A stretch of DNA of 64,000 bases from Hsuehochloa calcarea (Eukaryota > Streptophyta > Magnoliopsida > Poales > Poaceae). The notes beneath the pieces were generated by a model. That model made no database searches. It saw nothing but the letters and a program-made list of their open reading frames with translations, and was not told where the DNA came from. How positions within the stretch are numbered: position 1 is the stretch's first letter; the number at the start of each line of letters is the position of its first letter. Positions 56,848-64,000 of the stretch are shown here, piece after piece. A program made the translations under genes and the position numbers. The stretch spans positions 13,135,232 to 13,199,231 of the forward strand of contig CM070599.1 in NCBI GenBank assembly GCA_036346395.1, written 5' to 3'.

Positions 56848-57285
56848 GGCTATGTCTACTTGATGAGACATAAGTCAGAATTATTTGAAAACTTCAAAGA
56901 ATCTCAGTATGAAGTGCAGAATTAACTTGGCAAGACAATCAAATGTCTATGATCTGATTGTGGAGCTAAATATTTGACCAATGAGTTTGGTGATCATCTA
57001 CAGAAATGTGGAATTGTTCCACAACTAACTCCGCCAGGATGCCTCAATGGAATGGAGTGTCTGAATGACTTAATCGAACATTGTTGGACATGGTTCGGTC
57101 AATGATGAGCCAATTTGATCTTCTATTGCAATTCTAGGGATATGCTCTAGAAACATCTACTCTGACTTTAAATAGGGTTACATCAAAAACTGTAGAGAAG
57201 TCACCATATGAGATATGGACCAGGAAAGTCCTGGATTGTCTTTTCTCAGGGTATGGGGTTGTGAAGTTTATATAAAATGTTTGAT
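56848..57285 (+). pseudogene. COP2 integrase, remaining core
   Basis: After the array: GYVYLMRHKSELFENFKE, then IKCLRSDCGAKYLTNEF with the second catalytic Asp, then QWNGVSE with the Glu, immediately followed by a stop, and LNRTLLDMVRSMMSQFDLL. Scattered stops follow, and VTSKTVEKSPYEIW is readable. Near 57285 the text jumps to RT (VAKGFQQIQG), so the integrase C-terminus and the linker to RT, normally around 200 residues, are deleted. Confidence 0.85.
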
Positions 57286-57850
57286 GTCGGTTGCGAAGGG
57301 TTTTCAACAAATTCAAGGTGTTGATTATGATGAAACCTTCTCGCCTGTCGCGATGCTTAAATCTATCTGGATCATTCTAGGTATTGCTGCATATTTTGAC
57401 TATGAGATATGGTAAATGGATGTCAAAACGTCTTTCCTAAATCGAAACATAAGTAAGGATGTATACATGACATAACCTCAGGGATTTGTCGATCCAAAGG
57501 TAGCTAGAAAGGTATGCAAGCTCCAGAAATCTATTTGTGGATTGAAGTAAGCATGTTAGAGTTGGAACATTCATTTTGATGAAGTGGTTAAAGGTTTTAA
57601 CTTCATCAAGAACGAAGAAGAACCTTGTGTTAACAAGAAGGTTAGTGGGAGCAAAATTGTGTTTCTGATCTTGTATGTGGACGACATACTACTGGTCGGA
57701 AATGATATTCCAATGCTTGAATATGTTAAAATTTTATTTAGAAATTGTTTTGCAATGAAAGATTTAGGAGATGCACCATATATTCTTGGTATAAGGATCT
57801 ATAGAGATAGATCTCAAAGGCTAATTGGATTAAGCCAGGATATGTACATA
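57286..57850 (+). pseudogene. COP2 reverse transcriptase
   Basis: VAKGFQQIQGVDYDETFSPV (RT start region) and IAAYFDYEIW, then MDVKTSFLNRN with the first catalytic Asp. QGFVDPKVARKVCKLQKSIC follows, and after stops LILYVDDILLVGND holds the YVDD box. FAMKDLGDAPYILGIRI and RLIGLSQDMYI follow. The frame stops several times. The domain copies element RNA into DNA. Behind MYI the sequence turns into a palindromic array. Confidence 0.9.
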
Positions 57851-58000
57851 GTTGTATAGTGATATGACCAGATCCAGACTAGTCGTATAGTATACGACCG
57901 GATCCAGACTAGTGCCCACAGCTCGTATGGTGATGCAACCAAGTCCAGACTAGTCGTATGGAGATACGAGCTAGTCGTAGACTAGTGCCCATAGCGCATG
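57851..58000. repeat. TACGACCAGATCCAGACTAGTCGTAT array replacing RT sequence
   Basis: About four units of the same 31-bp type as in leader and integrase, two of them followed by GCCCAYAGC. The array replaces roughly 25 codons that copia RTs have between the MYI and LSKSQCP segments. Coding text resumes at 58001. Confidence 0.88.
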
Positions 58001-58291
58001 GCATTAATCTTAGCAAGAGTCAGTGTCCTATGACCACTGATGAGCGAGACAAAATTAGTAGAATTCCATATACTTCGGTTATTGAATCTATCATGTATGT
58101 CATACTATGCACATGACCAGATGCGTCGTATGCTCTAAGTGTTACGAGCAGATATCAGTCAGATCCAGGTGAAGGTCACTACATAGCAGTCAAGAATATC
58201 CTTGTGTATTGTGGTGAGGAAGAGCTGGTCGTAAATGGTTATACCAATGCTAGCTTCCAAACCGACAAGGATGATTTCATATCGCAATAAA
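58001..58291 (+). pseudogene. COP2 RT/RNase H junction and RNase H start
   Basis: LSKSQCPMTTDERDKISRIP, PYTSVIESIMYVILCT, then a stop, PDASYALSVTSRYQSDPGEG and EELVVNGYTNASFQTDKDD. In GYTNASF the first catalytic Asp position of copia RNase H is Asn. The domain breaks off at 58291, where another array begins. Confidence 0.85.
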
Positions 58292-58353
58292 GGTGGTCGA
58301 AGTCTTAGACCAGTGTAGTCGAAGTCTCCAATGTGGTTGAAGTTTTAGACCAG
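58292..58353. repeat. GGTCGAAGTCTTAGACCAG array replacing RNase H sequence
   Basis: Three short units (GTGGTCGAAGTCTTAGACCAGTG and variants). They take the place of about 130 RNase H codons. The unit resembles the GACCAGTGCAGTCGAAATC array at 26671-26868. Confidence 0.8.
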
Positions 58354-58489
58354 GGTTTGTGTAAGATATGCAAAGTGCACATAGATTTGATATGTTAACA
58401 AAACCTCTACCACAACCTAAGCAAGAGACGCACACAAGAGCAATAGGTATAAGATACCTATATGATTGACTCTAATGCATGTGAGAGAC
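58354..58489 (+). pseudogene. COP2 end of RNase H and 3' internal end
   Basis: KICKVHIDLIC and, after a frameshift, readable remnants of the last RNase H residues (RYLYD) before a stop. GTGAGAGACT in front of the LTR is the decayed PPT position. Confidence 0.75.
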
Positions 58490-59036
58490 TATTGGTGATA
58501 TGCCCTAGAGGCAATCATAGAGATGATTGTATTACATCTATGTTTATGTGTTATTGAACAAGTGCTATTCTATTTATTGAATGAATTATCTATTATAAAG
58601 ATTAACAAGTATGTGACTTGTTGGTGAAGCTCATTTAACTTATATGATGTCGTTCTAAATGTATCCCTGGTCGATGTCACTGGTTGGAACACCAGTGATC
58701 CGATCGACCAGCACATGTATTGATTGATGACCATGTTTCACCGGTCATGGATATAGGGATATCGAATCAATAATGTAAACAAATGTTAGAGAATATGGTG
58801 TTGGATTAACCCACCTTGAGACACTGCTGAGATTGTTATGTTTCATGTGTCATCGTTGGTCGCAAGGAATGATGATGTATAATCCTTCGACCTGAGATCA
58901 GCATGATTTCCTACATGTGTAAGAGTACACTCTGGGATTGCCAAAGGCTACTCTGTAACTAGGTAGTCATAAAAGTAGCTTTCGAGTATGCTATGAAACA
59001 TGCGGAGGAATGTGACTGGTCGGGTATGGAATTTGT

Positions 59037-60662
59037 TAAAGGATCGTAGGAAGGCTACGATAGCACAAAACAAAAATTTACCGCGCAACCAAGGAACCTC
59101 CACTAGTAATAGATCACAAAATTACCACTAGACGCCGCCGACTCGTACCGGAAGTAGAGTTGATGTAGCGAGTTGATGCAGTCGTAGTCGTACTCGTTGC
59201 ACATCTTCTCCCCCAAGTAGTCGTACTTGCCGCGCGTCTTCTCCTCCGAGTAGTCCTACATACTCGTGTCTTCTCCTCTTGCTCCGGTGATCGTCACAAG
59301 TTGCGGGTCGTCCTAGTGCTGATGCTTCACAACAACACCTCTAAGGTATCCACACGTACGGGGTAGGGACACCACGCGCTGAAATGCTAGCACCGACAGC
59401 GTGGTTGAGGAAGGCGTGGTTGTTAGGGTTTCGGGAGCTCTTTGAAAGATCATCCTCAACCCCATACCACTACCCCTCTTTATGTAGGCATCCATGATGG
59501 GTCTCGAACTTGAGGCACATTAGGAACTCGTAGCTTACAAGAATTCGGATCACCATCCAAATCAAATCCTAGCCCTTTAAGTATGTGACCCTATAGGTTC
59601 ATGTGTAATCGGTTGTGACTCAGAAACTCTTTTCTGACCACTAGTCGTTAACGGTACCTAGCAGCACATAACGATTCCCAAACACAAATAGAATATATCG
59701 GATGAACCTTAATGTAATATGATATATGACGAGGTCCATATCACTAATGACCAGCTCGTATCTCTATATGACCAGTTCATATTTGGTCTCGACCAATTCG
59801 TAACTCCTTACGACTAGGTTTCGACCACTTAGTGATCATGTTCGACCAGCTTACGACCAGCTCGTATCTCTATACGACTAGTCTGTATTTGATCGAACTG
59901 AAAGACCTTCTCATGTATTCTCCCTTTGCCTCACGATATCTGGTTGAACTCTAGGTGAGATGTTGTGTCATCCATGGACTGTTCAATACTTTCTCGATCG
60001 ATTGTTGGATAACTTTATGTTGTCGACACTTCAACCACTAGTGGTATGGACATGCACTTTCTTTATCCGACCACAACGAGAGGCCTAGAGACATCTCTCC
60101 TGTTATGTTAGGAGAGGCAAATCTCATATCTGACCAGTCACATCCCTTCGCATGTTTCATAGCACACCTGAAAGCTACCTTTATAACTATCTAGTTACGA
60201 GTAGCGTTTGGCAACCCCTAAGAATGTTATTACACATGTAAGAAACCATGCTAATCTCAGGTCTAAGGATTTATACATCATTGCTACTTGAGACCAACTA
60301 ATGACACATAGAATCATAACAATCACAATAGTGTCTCAAGGTGGGTCTATCCAACCCCATGTTCTCTAACATGTGCTCACATTATTGATTTGATATCTCT
60401 ATATCCATGACCGACGAAATATGGTCATCAATCAATACATGTGCTAGTCTTAGAGTCACTGGTGTTCTGTCCAGTAACATCCTACCAGGGATACATTTAG
60501 AACGATATCATATAAGTTAAAGAGTTTCACCAACATGTCAAATACTCATTGATCTATAAAACTGATGATTCATTCAAGGAACATGATAACATATTATCTA
60601 ATATTACGAATATAACGAAATATAATCATTTTTATGATTGCCTCTAGGGCAAATTTCCAACA
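59037..60662 (-). mobile_element. Related copia solo LTR nested in the COP2 3' LTR (TSD TTTGT)
   Basis: The minus strand starts TGTTGGAAATTTGCCC and ends CGATCCTTTA. TTTGT lies at 59032-59036 and 60663-60667 (the 6-mer ATTTGT is shared, so the end is ambiguous by one base). It is alignable to the COP2 LTRs but clearly diverged, hence an insertion by a relative in opposite orientation. Its array (59733-59900) is the complement of the COP2 array. Confidence 0.87.
59733..59900. repeat. GACCAGCTCGTATCTC array in nested LTR
   Basis: TGACCAGCTCGTATCTCTATATGACC, TTGGTCTCGACCAATTCG and CTTACGACCAGCTCGTAT: the complement of the GAGCTGGTCGTAGGCTGG units in the COP2 LTRs. Confidence 0.88.
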
Positions 60663-60870
60663 TTTGTCCCTCCTAACATAACATGAGAAATGTCTATAGG
60701 CCCCTCGATGTGGTCAGATAAAAAAAGTGCATGGCTATTCCACTGCTGGTCGAAGAGTTGACCACATGAAGTTATCTGACACTCGATTGAGAAAGTATTG
60801 AACAGTCCACGGATGACATAATATCTCATATATAGTTCAACTAGACATCGTGAGGCAAGGGGAGAATACA

Positions 60871-61085
60871 CGAGCTGGTTGTTGAGTTCGATCAGATAAG
60901 GATTAGTTGTATGGAGATACAAGCAGGTCGTAGGCTGGTTGAAAATGATCACTAAGTGGTCAAAACATGGTCGCAAGGAGTTATGAACTGGTCAAGACCA
61001 AATATGAGCTGGTCGTAGGTTGGTCGAAACCTGGTCGTAAGGAGTTACGAACTGGTCGAGACCAAATAGGACCTAGTCATAGATC
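60871..61085. repeat. GGTCGTA array in COP2 3' LTR
   Basis: Collinear with 33411-33625: GAGCTGGTTGTTGAGTTCG, GCAGGTCGTAGGCTGGTTGA and GGTCGTAAGGAGTTACGAACTGG. Confidence 0.9.
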
Positions 61086-61850
61086 ATACTGCATTAAGGT
61101 TTATCCAATATAATTTGTGTGTATTCATGAATTGTTATGTCCTGCTAGGTACCACTAATGACCCGTAGTCAGAGAAGATTTCCGAGTCGCAATCGAACTA
61201 CACATGAACCTATAGGGTCAAACACTTAACAAGTAGGAACAAGTCAGTACAGATTCGATTTGTCAAACGTGTTCGGATAGGATCCGTCACGGACACTATA
61301 TAAGGAGATACATGAGGCTATTGGGAAGGGAGAGGTAACAGACAACACATGAGTTGCTCCAAACCCTAGCCGCCATCTTCTTGAGAGAGCCTTCCCGTGC
61401 GACTTGGTACTAGAACACCAGCGCACGGCGTTCCTGCCCTGGACGTGTGGATACCGTAGAGACGCTACTATGGTTGATGTTGCGCTTGAGGATGATCCGC
61501 AACTTTGCAAGGAAAGCGATCGGTTGCTTGAGAAAACGATTGACTTCGAGGACGATCGACTGCGGTGAACGATCGACCATGACCACTACACCGACGTGCT
61601 CTTCGTTGAACCAGGCTGCTCCAACTCTTCTTCTGCTGTGCTGCACGTCTGGTGGTAACGATCTGTGGTCTCTTGCTTGCATGACATCCTCGTTTACGTA
61701 GTATCATTTTTGAATTGCTAGCTAGCGTAGCCTACCCGTACCCCTTCAAATTAAAATGCTAATAACTCTTGCATATGAACGTCCAGAGGGGTTACCTATG
61801 TTAGTTTGGTATAAAATGAAAATGGAAAACTTAGTTTTTATAGGCAATGT

Positions 61851-62110
61851 ATCTAGTGCTAATGGGTAATTCAGTGCTAAGGTGCTAATACCAATTTTGA
61901 CCGTTGGATCTGAATGGAACAACCAAGATTAATGCGGGCTCCCACCTCTAAACCATTTAATCACTTTGCATGCTCCCACCTTTAATGCACCTTCATAATA
62001 CGTCTTCATTAAACACCATACATGATCCCACCTTCAACGGTCAAGATCCAGATCCAACGGTCAAGATTGATATTAGCACCTTAGCACTAAATTACCCATT
62101 AGCACTAGAT
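61851..62110. mobile_element. MITE with 61-bp terminal inverted repeats
   Basis: 61851-61911 (ATCTAGTGCTAATGGGTAAT...GACCGTTGGATCT) and 62050-62110 are inverted copies with only about four differences over 61 bases. The centre is 138 bp with two CTCCCACCT motifs. ATGT directly borders both sides (61847-61850 and 62111-62114). There is no coding capacity. The size and near-perfect hairpin fit a MITE or foldback element. I cannot name the superfamily, since the TSD length is unclear. Confidence 0.85.
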
Positions 62111-63230
62111 ATGTTCCCGTTTTTATAACACCCCAAAATTGGCTTTTAGTTCAAATAGGTAAAAATGTGGTTTTTTTTTCTTTTAATGCGTCCTGTTGAT
62201 ATTTGAATTTTCAGGGAAATTATTTGAAACCTTGGCATAATTCAAACCGGAGTTTAAAACAAAAGAAACAAAAGAAACCCACCTAGCCCAGCCTTACACC
62301 TCTCTCCCCATTTCCTTCCCAACCTCGGCCCACCGTTTCCCCTGGTCTCGACCCATTTCACTCGACACTCGAACTGTCACCATGCCGCCACTGTGCTAGC
62401 ATCACACACGTCGCCACCGTGTTGTAGGAGTTGGCCGCCACTTCACTGCCTGCTCACGCCTTAGCATCGCCACTGTAGCCGTTCCGCTGCCCACATCAAC
62501 ACCGACCTCGCCTGACCGTCGTCCCGTCGCCACCACTGGAGCCATGTCGCCCGGTAGCGCCCACGCGCTAGCCTCCCTCCTCCCTTTTCCCTTCCTCCCC
62601 ACTCTCTTTGCTTTGCCCACAACGCATGGTCACTAGCACCATCCCCGCGCCACTGCTCCTGGCGTCATCACCATCCCGTCGCCCATGCCGCTACCCTATG
62701 CGTCCACGACCGGCCTCGCTTAGCCACCAGCTCCCATCGTCGTCGCCTGCTCTCGCCATGCGCCATGCCCTCGACAGCACCCACCTGAGCCTGCCCCGGT
62801 TGTACCCTCACCCCCTCCTCTACTTAGCCACGCCTCGGGCCTTCTTCCTTCCCTACTCCTTGCGCCCTTTCTCTTCCTTGTGCTAGCAAGCAACCAGCGG
62901 AAGCTCGAACTCTTTGCATGGTCGCTGCCGCCATCGCACCTCGACGAGCTGCGACGCCGCCCCAGTGTAGTGAGGCCATCCTCACAGTGTGGACTAGCGC
63001 CTCCGCGTCGCACCCTCCATCCCCGGCTTGCCGCTCACCCCCTGCCCCGCTCCCTGTCGACCTGCGCTGCGCCTTCCGTCTGCGTTGCGACTGGTGTTGC
63101 CGCCACAAAGAGACCAAGAGAGTGCGAGAGAAGTTAGGGCATACTCGTGGGGCATCAAGCATGGGCGTGAACTTGGCCTGGCCACTTGGGCTAGGCCGTG
63201 ATGTTTTCAGTTGGGCCGTGCGGGGATAGA
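62111..63230. other. LTR-like fragment, GC-rich, no gene
   Basis: TATAACACCCCAAAATTGG at 62124 resembles the TGTAAYAYCCC starts of the gypsy LTRs here. The following 1.1 kb goes from AT-rich to a C-rich CCGCC/CACCATGCCGCC stretch, as in the LTR at 13950-16933. Overlapping open frames on both strands (62608-63324) are low-complexity Arg/Pro/Ser-rich readings without family features. No right end was found. A decayed or truncated LTR is likely but not proven. Confidence 0.5.
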
Positions 63231-63690
63231 GCAAGATTGGGAGATGGAGTGGGTACGACGGGCTGAAATGGACTGCATGTTCAAATACGTATCTTTGAGC
63301 CCACTTAATATATCTATTATACACTAAGTTTTTTTATATATAAAAAATGAGTGTATATCTATACACCTATGTCCTATACTGGTCCGCCCCTGGAGGCGGC
63401 TATAGGGTTTGGCGCTGGCTGGGGTTTGTATAGCAGCTGAGGTGGGAGCGTCATCCGACGGTCCAAAAAGAGGACTGATTTTTTGGGATAAAATATGTCG
63501 ATGATGACTAGTCTGATAAAGTTTTCAATCGATTGACTAAAGTTCGATTTATAGTGCCTGTAATTAAGCTGGTTAGCTCCTGGGATTGTAGATCATTTAT
63601 TGAGGTGTGTGTGGTGGCTGGAGCAATACAACTTGAAGCAGTTGTGCAATCGAATGGAAACATGGTATGATCACACGTGTATTCAGCTAA
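63231..63690. other. Unassigned sequence, no gene seen
   Basis: AT-rich with a short hairpin-prone TTTTTTTATATATAAAAAA at about 63330. No conserved protein or repeat recognised. Confidence 0.4.
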
Positions 63691-63695
63691 TAACA

Positions 63696-63830
63696 GTATA
63701 TGCGCAACGGCTACGGACGTAAATTAAGGGTTTCTAGATGGAAAAAAAAAGTATCACTGCACCCAAAGTCCCAAACAGGACCCAACAGTACATGCGCAAC
63801 GGCTACGGACGTAAATTAAGGGATTCTTTA
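63696..63830 (+). repeat. 90-bp spaced direct repeat
   Basis: CAGTATATGCGCAACGGCTACGGACGTAAATTAAGGGTTTCT (63696-63737) returns with two changes at 63786-63827. Both copies are followed by an A-rich run. Confidence 0.92.
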
Positions 63831-63936
63831 TTAAAAAAAACAAAGTATAACCGGAACAGAACTTCAACAACAGACTACCACAGTAGTTAAACCAGACGAA
63901 AGTGCACTACTAGTATTATCAACCGCGCTTTGCGCC

Positions 63937-64000
63937 TTGTTTGGTACAATTCCTACTACTAATTTCTCGTTTGGATTTGGTGGAGTTGTACCAAACAACC
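63937..64000. repeat. Inverted repeat at the window edge
   Basis: TTGTTTGGTACAATTCC at the left pairs with GGAGTTGTACCAAACAACC at the right edge. Stem about 18 bp, spacer about 28 bp. It may be one end of a hairpin-rich MITE continuing outside the window. Confidence 0.6.

Larger units (their letters stand above)
32662..61748 (+). mobile_element. Ty1/copia retrotransposon COP2, interrupted and degraded
   Basis: 5' LTR 32662-34283, PBS 36075, gag start 37720, gag end to 56004, protease, integrase, RT, RNase H, PPT-like sequence and 3' LTR 58490-61748. Flanks AATTG (32657-32661) and AATTA (61749-61753) match in four of five bases. It is split in gag by COP-M (38137-55569), and its 3' LTR by a related solo LTR (59037-60662). 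Palindromic GGTCGTA/TACGACC arrays sit in both LTRs, in the leader and inside integrase, RT and RNase H. Each pol domain is recognisable, but frameshifts, stops and deletions make it non-autonomous. Confidence 0.88.
58490..61748 (+). mobile_element. COP2 3' LTR, interrupted
   Basis: It starts TATTGGTGATATGCCC (the usual TG is TA) and ends CCCCTTCA at 61748. The end is placed by alignment with the nested LTR 59037-60662 (16 bases after CGTAGCC in both). After removal of the nested LTR it is about 1.63 kb and collinear with 32662-34283. TATATAAGG at 61297-61305 is the TATA box. The palindrome array is at 60871-61085. Confidence 0.85.

Noticed and set aside
62608..63324. Arg/Pro/Ser-rich open frames on both strands
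   Set aside because: Equal openness on both strands is explained by the GC-rich, stop-poor composition; likely an LTR-like fragment.

Overview
The window is plant nuclear DNA, most likely from a grass (Poaceae). The evidence is a stack of Ty3/gypsy and Ty1/copia LTR retrotransposons with long LTRs, primer sites matching plant initiator-Met tRNA, and a small CACTA element with CACTACTACA ends and TCACAGACGG subterminal repeats. The species cannot be told from the sequence. I found no intact host gene, tRNA, rRNA or CRISPR array. Nearly everything is nested mobile DNA, and almost all element coding sequence is broken. Boundaries are read by eye from TG...CA ends, target-site duplications (TSDs), primer binding sites (PBS) and polypurine tracts (PPT).

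Layout. (1) 1-2187: plus-strand gypsy (Tekay-like) pol remnant. (2) 2188-18728: minus-strand Tat-lineage gypsy element (GYP1) with 5' LTR, PBS, gag, protease, RT-RNase H, archaeal-type RNase H, integrase and a 66-bp minisatellite tail. It is split by a 4-kb solo LTR (6591-13469, TSD GTTGG), which itself holds a copia solo LTR (10689-13460, TSD GATGT), and by a 3-kb solo LTR (13950-16933, TSD TGCCC). (3) 18729-21319: unassigned AT-rich DNA. (4) 21320-32035: an old solo LTR holding a second copy of the 4-kb LTR (22143-26164, TSD TGTTC), a CACTA element (28077-29358) and another solo LTR (29645-31705, TSD GTGTA). (5) 32662-61748: plus-strand copia element (COP2), split in its gag by a complete minus-strand gag-only copia element (COP-M, 38137-55569, TSD GAGAG). 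COP-M is itself split by a TRIM/gypsy chimera (42422-49500, TSD TCAAG) and by a solo LTR (52757-55238, TSD GAAGC). (6) 61749-64000: a MITE with 61-bp inverted repeats, an LTR-like GC-rich stretch and short repeats.

How the parts relate. COP-M has LTRs, PBS, PPT and a long gag with two zinc knuckles but no pol, so it must have depended on enzymes from another element. COP2 has remnants of every pol domain, all damaged. Eight solo LTRs against three elements that keep both LTRs point to much LTR-LTR recombination.

Most unusual signals: short palindromic arrays built on GGTCGTA/TACGACC sit at insertion or deletion points inside COP2's integrase, RT and RNase H sequence, in its leader and in its LTRs, and similar arrays recur in unrelated gypsy LTRs. 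Two related copia LTRs carry comparable scattered palindromes with different cores. A TRIM-like element has a 2-kb gypsy LTR and internal domain between its PBS and its own LTR.
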